Of a DNA stretch of 64,000 bases, positions 9,589-18,121 are shown piece by piece; within the stretch, counting starts at the first letter, position 1, and every line of letters starts with the position of its first letter. The stretch covers positions 2,108,001-2,172,000 of the forward strand of contig NC_006513.1 of NCBI RefSeq assembly GCF_000025965.1. Reading direction: 5' to 3'. The DNA is from Aromatoleum aromaticum EbN1 (GTDB lineage: Bacteria; Pseudomonadota; Gammaproteobacteria; Burkholderiales; Rhodocyclaceae). Position numbers and translations under genes: made by a program. The notes below the pieces were generated by a model. That model was not told the DNA's origin, made no database searches, and saw nothing but the letters and a program-made list of their open reading frames with translations.

Positions 9589-9905
9589 GCGGCGTCCGGC
9601 AGGCGCAGGCGGGTCACGATGCGGCCATGGACGAGATGCTCGTCGATGATCTCGTCGATGTCTTCCTTGTCGATGTACGTGTACCAGACGTTGTCGGGGT
9701 ACACGACGAGCACCGGGCCTTCGTCGCAGCGGTCAAGACAGCCGGCCTTGTTGATGCGGATCTTGCCGCGGCCCTTGAGGCCGAGTGCCGCGATGCGGTC
9801 CTTCGCGTACGTCTGCATCCCGGTGGCGTTGTGGTTGTTGCAGCAGGTGTCGCCGGGTTCGCGCTGGTTGCAGCAGAAGAAAACGTGGTGCTTGAAGTAG
9901 CTCAT
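9585..9905 (-). CDS. Thioredoxin-like [2Fe-2S] ferredoxin
   Basis: 106 residues beginning MSYFKHHVFFCCNQREPGDTCC, then INKAGCLDRCDEGPVLVVYPDNVWYTYID. The cysteine arrangement (an N-terminal Cys cluster and a later C-x3-C) is that of the Shethna-type thioredoxin-fold ferredoxins of Azotobacter and Aquifex. An electron-transfer role is likely; the partner is unknown. Coupled to the downstream hydrolase. Confidence 0.92.
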   Translation of the reverse strand: MSYFKHHVFFCCNQREPGDTCCNNHNATGMQTYAKDRIAALGLKGRGKIRINKAGCLDRCDEGPVLVVYPDNVWYTYIDKEDIDEIIDEHLVHGRIVTRLRLPDAA

Positions 9906-9997
9906 CGACGGTCTCCGGTCGGGGAAGATGGCCGGCGTCGCAACGCCGGATCGGCTTCGGGCCGATTATAGCTGCGCGACAATCATCCCCGCGCGGT

Positions 9998-11077
9998 TCA
10001 GCGGCCGGCCAGGTGTTCGCCGCGCCACAGCCCGATCGCGGACAGGTAGGACAGCGCGAGAAACGGCCACAGGTTCGCCGTGAGCCGGGTCAGGCCGTGG
10101 AAGTTGAGGAAATTTCCCTGCTGCAGCGACGCCAGCCCGAGCATGAAATACGGGTTGTCGGGGAGCAGGTTCGTCAGCGTCGTCGCCGCCAGCATCGTCA
10201 CGCCCGCGAGCGCGTGCTGGTGCAGGCGCGGCAGCATCAGCGCCGCCGCCAGCAGCGGCACGCCATACAGCAGCCCGCGTGTGGTGCCGGGCGTGAGCCA
10301 CACCAGCGCCGCGTCGGGAGCGAAGAACGACGCGGTCGCGACGGTCTTCGCGGCAAGCCCGAGCAGCAACAGCAGCGCAACCGGCAAGGGACTGGCCGCC
10401 TGCATCATGCAGCGGAAGAAAAGGCCGACGGCGACGAGGCTCACGGCGACGACGACCGATTCGAGCAGGATGAAGCGTTCGGGATCGAAATGCAGGGGTG
10501 TCGGCAGGCCGAGCAGCTGGCGCAGGTCGCCACTGCCGAAAAGCAGGCTGTCGGGCATCAGCTGCGCGAGCAGCCACAGGCCCAGCAGCATCAGGCCGAG
10601 GTCGCCCGAGTGGCCGGGAATGATGCGTTCGGAGCGCCAGCGGTGCAGCCAGCCGCGCTCGTCGAACAGTGCATGGCCCCAGCGCACTCCGGCGAGCGCG
10701 CCGATCAGGCCGCCGAGCACGTTGAATCCCAGGTCGATGTTCGACGACACGCGGGTTGGGAGGAAATTCTGCGTGACTTCCATCGAGAAGCTCAGCACGC
10801 CGGCGATCAGCGTCGCGACCACGACTGCGCCCGCGCGCCCGAGGCGCTCGGGGAGCGCCGGTGCGAGTACGAAGCCGAACGGCACGAAGCCGAGCAGGTT
10901 GAGCGCGAGATCCGCGTAGCGGAAATATTTCGGCCACGGCGCGAACAGGAAGTCCAGCGGCGGCAGGCCCGTCGGCTTCCACCCGGCGAGCGGGTGCAGG
11001 CAGGCGTAGAGGATCAGCAGTCCGTACGCGAAGGCGAGGTGGCGCGGCAGGGTGGGGTCGGCGCGCGCGGCGGGCAT
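9998..11077 (-). CDS. VanZ-family membrane protein
   Basis: About 359 residues from the ATG giving MPAARADPTLPRHLAFAYGLLILY; an upstream ATG adds 28 non-conserved residues. About ten predicted membrane segments. The VanZ signature is visible as LALNLLGFVPFGFVLA, followed by SFSMEVTQNFLPTRVSSNIDLGFNVLGGLIGA. The domain is named for the teicoplanin-resistance protein VanZ, but the biochemical role of long VanZ-like proteins is unknown. The family call is firm, the function is not. Confidence 0.85.
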   Translation of the reverse strand: MPAARADPTLPRHLAFAYGLLILYACLHPLAGWKPTGLPPLDFLFAPWPKYFRYADLALNLLGFVPFGFVLAPALPERLGRAGAVVVATLIAGVLSFSMEVTQNFLPTRVSSNIDLGFNVLGGLIGALAGVRWGHALFDERGWLHRWRSERIIPGHSGDLGLMLLGLWLLAQLMPDSLLFGSGDLRQLLGLPTPLHFDPERFILLESVVVAVSLVAVGLFFRCMMQAASPLPVALLLLLGLAAKTVATASFFAPDAALVWLTPGTTRGLLYGVPLLAAALMLPRLHQHALAGVTMLAATTLTNLLPDNPYFMLGLASLQQGNFLNFHGLTRLTANLWPFLALSYLSAIGLWRGEHLAGR

Positions 11078-11157
11078 CGGCAAGTCCGGGCGAAGAATCT
11101 GGGAAGTCGATTCTAGCCCGGACACCGGCGCGGGGACGTCGCCCCCGCTGCAGCGGA

Positions 11158-11664
11158 TCAAACGGGGGTCGTCAGGCGGCTTTCCGCGCGGCGGCGGGTG
11201 AGCGGATTGAGCCGCCGCAGCACGCTCGCGGGCGCATATTCCTTCTGCAGCGCGTCCCAGTCCACCGCGTCGAGCGTGTTCTTCACCAGCAGGCCGAGGT
11301 CGGTGTCGCCTTCGGTCAGCAGCCGGCGGCCGAAGAACAGGGTATCGGCATCTTCCTCGCGCAGCGCGAGCGCAAGGTAGTCGCGCACGTTCGCGGTCAG
11401 CGTGAGATCGGGCGTGCCGCGACCGGACAGCGGGCGAAAGCCGCGCGCGTCGAGCGTGAAGTCGAGCGTCAGCCCGGCGTCGCGGACTTTGATGCGCAGG
11501 TGGCGGCCGCTCAGCGGCTCGAGGTTCTCGCGCGGCAGGATGCGCCCGAGCGCGAGGTTCAGCGCGGTGGTCAGTGCGAACGTCGGCGGGCGCTGCGGCA
11601 GGCGCGCGGCAAGGCGCGCGAGCGGCGCGGGCAGCGTGAAGGCCGGGATGCGAAGCGTGGTCAT
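11158..11664 (-). CDS. ubiT: SCP2-domain accessory factor for O2-independent ubiquinone biosynthesis, UbiT
   Basis: 168 residues from MTTLRIPAFTLPAP, with GGAG upstream at about 9 bases. An SCP2-like lipid-binding domain is seen, including LEPLSGRHLRIKVRDAGLTLDFTLDARGF and DLTLTANVRDYLALALREEDADTLFFGRRLLTEGDTDLGL. In E. coli UbiT (YhbT) binds quinone intermediates and is needed with UbiU and UbiV for anaerobic ubiquinone synthesis. It lies immediately downstream of ubiU-ubiV, which strengthens the call. Confidence 0.9.
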   Translation of the reverse strand: MTTLRIPAFTLPAPLARLAARLPQRPPTFALTTALNLALGRILPRENLEPLSGRHLRIKVRDAGLTLDFTLDARGFRPLSGRGTPDLTLTANVRDYLALALREEDADTLFFGRRLLTEGDTDLGLLVKNTLDAVDWDALQKEYAPASVLRRLNPLTRRRAESRLTTPV

Positions 11665-11689
11665 CGGGATGGACTCCAGGAAGGCGGAT

Positions 11690-12586
11690 TCAGGATGGAA
11701 CGTATTGTTCCACACCCGGACGGCCGTACCAGAAACCATTGCACGGCGCCTCGACCATCCATTCGGCGCTGCGACGGAAAGCTTCCTGCGGGGCGAGCCG
11801 CCCGTCGGCCGATTCGCGGAACAGCTCCAGCACCCGGATCGTATGCTCGCCCTGCGGACTCACCCGCACGACCTGCGCCGACTGCCGCACCGACGCCAGG
11901 TCGGCGAGCAGGTTGTGCACGCGCGCCGATTGCGTCTGCACGCCGTTGAGCGTCAGGAAAGGTTCGCCTTCGCGCGTGCGCAGCACCAGGCCGTCGCTCA
12001 TGCCGAGGCAGCGGAATTCACAGGTGTCCTTCTGCAGGTTGAAGTGGCGTGCAGTGAAGCAGCGCGCCGAATGCGCGAGCGGCAGCCGGCCCCACGCAAG
12101 CACTTCGGTCTCGATTTCCGGCGCGCCCGACGCGAGCAGCTCGGCGAGCACCGCGCCGGACATCTCGGGCGGTGCGACCCAGCGCGTCGCGCCCGATTCG
12201 GCCATCATCGACAGCGTCGCCGGGTTGAAGATGTTCAGCGCCGGCCCGGCGATCCAGTCGCGTCGGCCGGCGCCGGTCAGCAGGTGCACGGCCGACATGT
12301 CGTTCGCCTCGACGCGGAAATCGGTCTGGGCGACGATGCGGCGCAACGCCTTGAGATCGGATTCGGATTCGATCAGCGACTGCGACGACAGCACGACTTC
12401 CTTGCCGGCCGCGCGCAGCATCGCGGCGACTTCGAACCAGTCGTCGAGGCGCAGCTCGTGGCGGCGCGAGCACACGGTCTCGCCGACATGGACGATGTCG
12501 GCCGGGCTGTCGGCGACCTGCGCATAGAAGTCGAGCGTCGCCTGGCGCGGCCAGTAATAAAGGAGGGGGCCGAGAGCGAGTTTCAT
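11690..12586 (-). CDS. ubiV: O2-independent ubiquinone hydroxylase subunit UbiV (U32 family)
   Basis: 298 residues from [15 protein letters not shown], the start matching the family. With this start the Fe-S cysteines fall at C39 and then a C-x12-C-x3-C group ([20 protein letters not shown]), the spacing of the four [4Fe-4S] ligands described for E. coli UbiV. Two further in-frame ATGs lie upstream in a duplicated ATGAACGCG, one overlapping the ubiU stop (ATGA, base 12604), so translation may begin up to 6 codons earlier. Acts as a heterodimer with UbiU, hydroxylating the quinone ring without oxygen. Confidence 0.93.
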   Translation of the reverse strand: MKLALGPLLYYWPRQATLDFYAQVADSPADIVHVGETVCSRRHELRLDDWFEVAAMLRAAGKEVVLSSQSLIESESDLKALRRIVAQTDFRVEANDMSAVHLLTGAGRRDWIAGPALNIFNPATLSMMAESGATRWVAPPEMSGAVLAELLASGAPEIETEVLAWGRLPLAHSARCFTARHFNLQKDTCEFRCLGMSDGLVLRTREGEPFLTLNGVQTQSARVHNLLADLASVRQSAQVVRVSPQGEHTIRVLELFRESADGRLAPQEAFRRSAEWMVEAPCNGFWYGRPGVEQYVPS

Positions 12587-12600
12587 CGCGTTCATCGCGT

Positions 12601-13614
12601 TCATTTCCATGGCCGGTAATACGCGCCGAGCGTATGGCTGCGGCCTTCGGAGACTTTGTCGAGCTCGGCGATCCAGGCCGGCTGGACGCGGAAGCTGTCG
12701 GCGTCGCGCATCACGCGGTCGATCGCTTCGCGCCACACGCGCGTGACCTGCGCGACGTAGGCGGGGCTCCTCTGGCGGCCTTCGATCTTGATCGCGCGCA
12801 CGCCGGCGCGGGCGAGGTCGGGGAGCAGCTCGAGCGTGTTGAGGCTGGTCGGTTCCTCGATCGCGTAGTAGGTCTCGCCATTGACGTCGAAGCGGCCTTT
12901 GCACAGCGTCGGGTAGCCGGCCCGTTCGCCGTCGCCGAAGCGGTCGATGAGGATGCCGTTGAGCCGTGTTTCCATCCCGTTCGGAGTCTGTTCCCAGCGC
13001 ACGTGCTTGCCCGGCGAGCACGCTCCGTTGCAGTTCGGCGATTCGCCGGTCGCGTACGCGGACAGCGCGCAACGCCCTTCGACCATCACGCACAGGCCGC
13101 CGAAGCCGAACACTTCGATCTCGACGCCGGTGTTCGCGATCACCTGCTCGACCTGCGGCAGCGACAGCACCCGCGGCAGCACCGCGCGCTGGATGCCGAA
13201 GCGTTCGGCGTAGAAGTTGATTGCCTCGTAGCTCGTCGCCGAGCCTTGCACCGACAGGTGCAGGCGCAGCTGCGGGTGGGTTTTCTGCGCATACGCCATC
13301 AGGCCCGGGTCGGCGAGGATCACCGCGTCGATGCCGAGGTCGGCGGCGCGGTCGATCGTCGCGGTCCAGGTCGCCCAGTTGCTCGCCTGCGGATAGGTGT
13401 TGAGCGCGAGCAGCACCTTGCGGCGGCGGTCATGCGCGTAGCGCACCCCTTCGCGCATCGCCTTGGCATCGAAATTGAGCCCCGTGAAGTTGCGCGCGTT
13501 GGTCGCGTCCTTGAAGCCGAGATAGACGCAATCGGCGCCGTGGTCGACGGCCGTTTTCAGCGCCGGCAGGCTTCCTGCCGGGCAGACGAGTTCTATTCTG
13601 GAATTGGAGGTCAT
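12601..13614 (-). CDS. ubiU: O2-independent ubiquinone hydroxylase subunit UbiU (U32 peptidase family)
   Basis: 337 residues starting [20 protein letters not shown]. The U32 signature is present as [20 protein letters not shown]. Cysteines C175, C182, C199 and C238 have exactly the spacing (7, 17, 39) of the four [4Fe-4S] ligands of E. coli UbiU. Works with UbiV and UbiT in anaerobic ubiquinone biosynthesis, using prephenate as oxygen donor in the E. coli system. An FNR-like palindrome lies about 60 bases upstream, fitting anaerobic induction. Confidence 0.94.
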   Translation of the reverse strand: MTSNSRIELVCPAGSLPALKTAVDHGADCVYLGFKDATNARNFTGLNFDAKAMREGVRYAHDRRRKVLLALNTYPQASNWATWTATIDRAADLGIDAVILADPGLMAYAQKTHPQLRLHLSVQGSATSYEAINFYAERFGIQRAVLPRVLSLPQVEQVIANTGVEIEVFGFGGLCVMVEGRCALSAYATGESPNCNGACSPGKHVRWEQTPNGMETRLNGILIDRFGDGERAGYPTLCKGRFDVNGETYYAIEEPTSLNTLELLPDLARAGVRAIKIEGRQRSPAYVAQVTRVWREAIDRVMRDADSFRVQPAWIAELDKVSEGRSHTLGAYYRPWK

Positions 13615-13670
13615 GGAGGGGGCTGGGGAAAAAAGCTTCGCAACCATAGTGCGACTCGCTGCGCACCGCG

Positions 13671-13684
13671 TTGACCGCGGTCAA
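13671..13684 (-). promoter_or_regulatory. FNR/DNR-like palindrome upstream of ubiU
   Basis: TTGACCGCGGTCAA is a perfect 14-bp palindrome fitting TTGAT-N4-ATCAA at 8 of 10 positions (TTGAC-N4-GTCAA). It is centred about 63 bases before the ubiU start. In E. coli ubiUV is activated by FNR, so this is a plausible anaerobic activator site; a self-complementary GC-rich core could also be coincidental. Confidence 0.55.
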
Positions 13685-13743
13685 GGGCGCGGCCGGCGGC
13701 TGCGGGCAGGCGCCGTCGCCGTCGCCGTCGCGGCGATCGCAAC

Positions 13744-14565
13744 CTACTTTGTCGCATTCGGGAAGAACAGCTGCTCGCCGTCGATCTTGTACGCGGCGAT
13801 CGCCTGCTGGCCGGCGGGGGAGACGATCCAGTCGATGAACTGCTGGCCGAGTTCGCGCTTGACGTGCGGGTGCTTTGCCGGATTCACCAGCATCACGCCG
13901 TACTGGTTGAAGAGGCGCTGGTCGCCTTCGACGACGATCGCCAGATCCTGGCGGTTCTTGAACGCCAGCCACGTGCCCCGGTCGGCGAGGATGTACGCGC
14001 CGAGCGATGCCGCCATGTTGAGCGCCGGCCCCATGCCCGAGCCCGAGTCGCGGTACCACGGCCCTTTCGCCTGCTCGAGGGCGATGCCGGCGAGCTTCCA
14101 CAGCCGCAGTTCGGCAGCGTGGGTGCCGCTCTTGTCGCCGCGCGACACGAACGGCGCCTGCGCGGCCTCGATCTTCTTCAGCGCTTCGACGATGTCGCGC
14201 CCGCCGGTGACTTGCGCCGGATCGCTTTTCGGCCCGACGAGGACGAAGTCGTTGTACATCACCTCGTGACGCTCGACGCCGTGGCCTTCGGCGACGAATT
14301 TCTCCTCGGCGACGCGGTCATGCACGAACACCACGTCCGCATCGCCGCGCCGCCCCGTATCGAGCGCCTGCCCCGTGCCGAGCGCGACGACGCGCACCTC
14401 GATGCCCGACTGCTGCTCGAACGCCGGCAGGATGTGGCCGAACAGGCCCGACTGTTCGGTCGAGGTCGTCGACGAGACGATGATGAACTTGTCGCCGGCG
14501 TGCGCGGCGGCGAGGCCGAACATGCAGACGAAAGCGGCCAGCAGGACGCGAAGCACAGTTGCCAT
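13744..14565 (-). CDS. tupA: Tungstate/molybdate ABC transporter substrate-binding protein, TupA-like
   Basis: 273 residues with a cleavable signal peptide (MATVLRVLLAAFVCMFGLAAAHAG). The mature protein starts FIIVSSTTSTEQSGLFGHILPAFEQQSGI, the TupA hallmark, followed by RGDADVVFVHDR and SRGDKSGTHAAELRLWK, both anion-binding loops. TupA binds tungstate with very high affinity for TupBC. No tupB or tupC is adjacent: downstream is ubiU and upstream a divergent regulator. Tungstate fits anaerobic aromatic degraders that use tungsten aldehyde oxidoreductases; molybdate binding cannot be excluded. Confidence 0.88.
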   Translation of the reverse strand: MATVLRVLLAAFVCMFGLAAAHAGDKFIIVSSTTSTEQSGLFGHILPAFEQQSGIEVRVVALGTGQALDTGRRGDADVVFVHDRVAEEKFVAEGHGVERHEVMYNDFVLVGPKSDPAQVTGGRDIVEALKKIEAAQAPFVSRGDKSGTHAAELRLWKLAGIALEQAKGPWYRDSGSGMGPALNMAASLGAYILADRGTWLAFKNRQDLAIVVEGDQRLFNQYGVMLVNPAKHPHVKRELGQQFIDWIVSPAGQQAIAAYKIDGEQLFFPNATK

Positions 14566-14919
14566 GAAAAATCTCCGTGTGAAAAGAAACGTCGGTCAAA
14601 GTCCGGAATCGCGCGCAAAACAGCGCGCTTTTGCAAAGCGTTGTATCAAAGCTGCAGCGAGCAGGCCAGCGTCGTGCGAAGGCGCGCAGCGTCTCTTAGG
14701 CAAATCCATGCATAAGTCCATCGGCATCGCCGGCGCGACTTCGCGCTGCATTTCGACGGTTTGGCAGCGGTTTCCCGTTTCGATCCGGTGACGGCCCCGC
14801 GGCTCGGGCAAAAATGACTGTTGCTTCTTGCTACGAGGGAAAGTGTTCTCCCGCTGAGCATCAACTTTCCGCCTGTGCCGCGGGAAAGTCGCGGCAGCGT
14901 TTTCGGGTAAGCTTTTCCG
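14566..14919. promoter_or_regulatory. Divergent control region between tupA and the ModE-like regulator
   Basis: 354 bases without a gene, holding both divergent promoters. Near the regulator start are three boxes: GGAAAGT at 14838-14844, its inverse ACTTTCC at 14864-14870, and GGAAAGT at 14883-14889; the last two form an inverted repeat with a 12-base loop. ACTTTCCGCC recurs at 16035, just after the regulator gene. The tupA side has a long GC-rich leader that could fold, so a Moco/Tuco-type riboswitch should be tested, but I cannot confirm one by eye. Confidence 0.5.
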
Positions 14920-16020
14920 ATGAGCGTGAAACTCGAATACCGTTTCGTTGCCGGCGTGGCCGAGGCACCGGGAGCCCCACTGCAGCTCCACAATCCGCTG
15001 CTGGCGATGCTCGACGCGATCCGTGCGCAGGGTTCGATCGGCAAGGCCGCCACGCAACTCGGGCTGTCGTACCGCCATCTGTGGGGCGAGTTGAAGAAGC
15101 ACGAGGCGGTTTTCGGCCAGACGCTGCTCGCCAGCGGCCAGGGGCGGGCGGCGCGGCTGTCGGCGTTCGGCGAACGCCTGCTGTGGGCGGAAAAGCGCAT
15201 TCTCGCGCGCCTGTTGCCGCAGGCGGAGAGCCTCGCCGGGCAGCTCGACCGCGAACTGTTGCTGGCCGTCGATCCGGGGCTGGCGCTGCTGTCGGCCTGC
15301 GCGAGCCACGACCTGCTGTTCGGCGTGCTGCGGGACTCCTTGCTGCGCGACGCGCGCGTGCTGCTCGATGCCGAATATGTCGGTAGCACCCGCGCGCTCG
15401 AACGCCTCAATGCCGGAGCCTGCACCGTAGCGGGCATCCACCTGCCGCTCGATGACGATCGGCTGTGTCGGCGCGGCTCGCGGATCCACCTCGCGCTCGG
15501 ACGCGAGCTGCGGCTCGGCGCGCACAAGCTGATCCGTTTCGCGCGCCGCGAGCAGGGGCTGATCGTTGCCCCCGGCAACCCGCTCGGTCTGGCCTCGCTG
15601 AACGATCTCGCCAGATCCGGCGTGGTGTTCGTCAATCGCCTGCACGGTTGCGGCACGCGGCTGATGTTCGATGAGCTGCTCGCGCGCGCGAACGTCTCCC
15701 CTGCGGCAGTCGCCGGCTATGACACCGCGGAGCCCACCCATCTGTCGGTCGCGGCGAACGTCGCCGCCGGCAGCGCGAGCTGCGGCTTCGGGCTGCGCGC
15801 CGCGGCCGCGCGCTTCGGCCTCGATTTCGTCCCGCTCGTGCACGAACAGTATTTCCTCGTTTGCCTCAAGGGCGCGCTGGACCTGCCAGCGATGCAGGCA
15901 GTCATCGGCGTGCTGCGCAGCGCGGATTTCCGGCGGCTGGCCCGCGCGGTGCCGGGCTACGATGCCGAAGCCGCAGGCGAGATCGTGTCGCTGCGGCGCA
16001 CGCTGCCGTGGTACAAGTAG
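14920..16020 (+). CDS. Molybdate/tungstate-type regulator: ModE-like HTH plus periplasmic-binding-protein-like domain
   Basis: 366 residues. The N-terminal 80 or so residues are a LysR/ModE winged helix (NPLLAMLDAIRAQGSIGKAATQLGLSYRHLWGELKKHE). The rest resembles the COG1910 ligand-binding domain, as in GLIVAPGNPLGLASLNDLARSGVVFVNRLHGCGTRLMFDELL and THLSVAANVAAGSASCGFGLRAAAA. It is divergently transcribed from tupA, so it probably senses molybdate or tungstate and controls tupA, with the GGAAAGT boxes as candidate operators. Ligand and targets are inferred from position. Confidence 0.82.
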   Translation: MSVKLEYRFVAGVAEAPGAPLQLHNPLLAMLDAIRAQGSIGKAATQLGLSYRHLWGELKKHEAVFGQTLLASGQGRAARLSAFGERLLWAEKRILARLLPQAESLAGQLDRELLLAVDPGLALLSACASHDLLFGVLRDSLLRDARVLLDAEYVGSTRALERLNAGACTVAGIHLPLDDDRLCRRGSRIHLALGRELRLGAHKLIRFARREQGLIVAPGNPLGLASLNDLARSGVVFVNRLHGCGTRLMFDELLARANVSPAAVAGYDTAEPTHLSVAANVAAGSASCGFGLRAAAARFGLDFVPLVHEQYFLVCLKGALDLPAMQAVIGVLRSADFRRLARAVPGYDAEAAGEIVSLRRTLPWYK

Positions 16021-16130
16021 GGGGAAGGCGCGGCACTTTCCGCCACGAAGTCCCGGCACACGCGGCCGGCCCCGATCGACAGATACCATTCCGGTTTGTC
16101 TCCGGCGCATGACAGTCTCGGCGCCAGTCC

Positions 16131-17126
16131 TCACGCAAGTGCGGGGCAGGCCTCGCCGACTGACACGGGACGCTCGTCGCGCACGACGAGTTCCACCCCG
16201 TTGCGTCGCGCGGTGATGTCGGCGACGATCGCGAGCGCGATCTCCGGCGGCGTGCGGCAGCCCAGCGGCAGGCCGACCGGACCATGCAGCCTATCGACGT
16301 CGCGATCGGTGAGATCAAAGAGCTTCAGCCGCTCGCGCCGCCGCTCGCTGTTCGCCCGCGAGCCGATCGCGCCGACGTAGAACGCGTCGGTCTTCAGCGC
16401 GTCGATCAGCGCGAGGTCATCGAGCTTCGGATCGTGCGTGGCGCCGATGACCACGGTGCGGCGGTCGGGGCGCAACGCGATCACTGCGTCGTCGGGCATC
16501 TCGGTCGTCAGCGTCGCTCCTGGCACGGTCCAGCTGTCACGGTACTCCTCGCGCGGCTCGCTGATCGTCACCTGGTAATCGAGCGCGAGCGCAAATTCGG
16601 CGAGAAAGCGCGACAGCTGGCCGGCGCCGACGATCAGCATGCGCCAGCGCGGACCGAACGCGGACACGAGTGTGTGCCCGTCGAACACCACTGCGGCATC
16701 CGGGACGTCGGCGAGCAGGTCGACTTCGCCCGTCGCGAGATCGAGCCGTCGCGCGACCATCTCGCCGCGTTCGATGCCGGCGAGCGTTTCGGCGAGCTGG
16801 TGATCGGGGCCGAGCGGCTCGAGCACCAGCTCCAGCTTGCCGCCGCACGGCAGGCCAAAGCGGCGCGTCTGCTCGGCGCTGATGCCGTAGGTGACATGCT
16901 CGGGTCGCGTCGGGCGCTCGGTGCGCAGCCGGTCGAGGAGGTCGTCCTCGATGCATCCTCCAGATACCGAGCCGACCAGCCGGCCATCGCCGGCGATCGC
17001 GAGCAGTGCGCCTTCCGGGCGCGGCGACGAACCCCACGTCCGGACGACGGTCGCGAGCGTCACCGGCACGCCCGCTGCAGTCCATGCGACCGCCTGGCGC
17101 AGCACTTCGAGATTCACGCTGTCCAT
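16131..17126 (-). CDS. XdhC-family molybdenum-cofactor insertion/maturation protein
   Basis: 331 residues from MDSVNLEVLRQAVAW; the upstream ATG lies inside hcrB. Two domains: an N-terminal XdhC/CoxI domain (TWGSSPRPEGALLAIAGDGRLVGSVSGGCIEDDLL) and a C-terminal Rossmann domain (RMLIVGAGQLSRFLAEFALALDYQVTISEPRE, then YVGAIGSRANSERRRERLK). XdhC proteins bind Moco, aid its sulfuration and insert it into xanthine-oxidase-family enzymes. It follows hcrB by two bases, so it is the likely dedicated chaperone of the HcrCAB enzyme. Confidence 0.9.
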   Translation of the reverse strand: MDSVNLEVLRQAVAWTAAGVPVTLATVVRTWGSSPRPEGALLAIAGDGRLVGSVSGGCIEDDLLDRLRTERPTRPEHVTYGISAEQTRRFGLPCGGKLELVLEPLGPDHQLAETLAGIERGEMVARRLDLATGEVDLLADVPDAAVVFDGHTLVSAFGPRWRMLIVGAGQLSRFLAEFALALDYQVTISEPREEYRDSWTVPGATLTTEMPDDAVIALRPDRRTVVIGATHDPKLDDLALIDALKTDAFYVGAIGSRANSERRRERLKLFDLTDRDVDRLHGPVGLPLGCRTPPEIALAIVADITARRNGVELVVRDERPVSVGEACPALA

Positions 17127-17128
17127 CG

Positions 17129-18121
17129 TCAGTCCTCCCGGTGCGCCTCGTCCCACAGCCTGCCGACGAGGCGCTTCGCGAGCACCGGAGTTGCGCGGCG
17201 GCGGTACGGGACGCTGACGGTCGTCGTTTCCATCGGCTGGATCGTGCGCTTGATCTGGCGCGCGATGACCGCGAACGCCGCGGCGTCGAGCGGTTGTCCG
17301 GCGAGCCAGTCGAGGCCGCCGACGAATTCGGGCCGCGACGACACGCCGGTGCAGGCGAGGCGCAGCTCGCCGATCGTGTCGCCGTCGCGGACGAGCGCGA
17401 CCGCAACGCCGGCGAGCGGGAAGTCGATCGCGCCGCGCACGCGCAGCTTCTCGTAGCCGCTGACGCGGCCGGCGACGAGCGGTACGGTGACGGCGAACAG
17501 CAGCTCGTCGGCTCCCAGCGCGAGCCAGCGCATGCCATCGTCAACATAGAATTCGGCGAGCGGCAGCCGGCGGATTCCCTGCGGGCCGAGGAGCTCGATT
17601 TCGGCGTCGAGCGCGAGCAGCGCTGGCGCGACATCGCCGCTGAAAGCTGCGTAGCAGCGGCTCGACTTCGGCGCGACGCGGCAGGTGTCGCCAGCGAGCT
17701 TCATGCAGTAGTCGTTGCCCTGGCGCCAGCTCTCGCTCTGGTTGAAGTACTGGCAGCGCGTTTCGAGGCACAGGTTGCCGCCGAGCGTCGCAGAGGCGCG
17801 GTGAGTCGGCCCGGCGACTGCGGCCGCGGCCTGCGCGAGCGCCGGCAACTGTGTGCGCACGGTCGCGTCGGCCGCGAGCGTCGCGAGCGTGACGCCGGCG
17901 CCCAGGCGCAGCATGTCGCCCTGCTGCTGCAATTCGCGCATCTCGCCGACTCCGGTCAGATCGATGACGACTTCGGCGTCGACGAGGCCGCGCCGCAGGT
18001 TCGGCACGAGGTCGGTGCCGCCGGCGATGAAACGGCTGGCGGGATGTTCGCCGCGCAGGCGAACCGCGTCGGCGGCGCTCGCCGGACGCAACACACTGAA
18101 TTCGGACAGGGCGGCCATCAT
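17129..18121 (-). CDS. hcrB: 4-hydroxybenzoyl-CoA reductase, beta (FAD, [4Fe-4S]) subunit
   Basis: 330 residues, a CO-dehydrogenase flavoprotein-type FAD subunit ([15 protein letters not shown] and [16 protein letters not shown]). It contains the insertion diagnostic of 4-hydroxybenzoyl-CoA reductase, with C123, C139, C147 and C156 at the spacing of the extra [4Fe-4S] ligands in Thauera HcrB; ordinary xanthine dehydrogenase FAD subunits lack this loop. It takes part in reductive removal of the 4-hydroxyl group to give benzoyl-CoA under anoxia. Its start overlaps the hcrA stop (ATGA); a second ATG follows at once. Confidence 0.9.
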   Translation of the reverse strand: MMAALSEFSVLRPASAADAVRLRGEHPASRFIAGGTDLVPNLRRGLVDAEVVIDLTGVGEMRELQQQGDMLRLGAGVTLATLAADATVRTQLPALAQAAAAVAGPTHRASATLGGNLCLETRCQYFNQSESWRQGNDYCMKLAGDTCRVAPKSSRCYAAFSGDVAPALLALDAEIELLGPQGIRRLPLAEFYVDDGMRWLALGADELLFAVTVPLVAGRVSGYEKLRVRGAIDFPLAGVAVALVRDGDTIGELRLACTGVSSRPEFVGGLDWLAGQPLDAAAFAVIARQIKRTIQPMETTTVSVPYRRRATPVLAKRLVGRLWDEAHRED

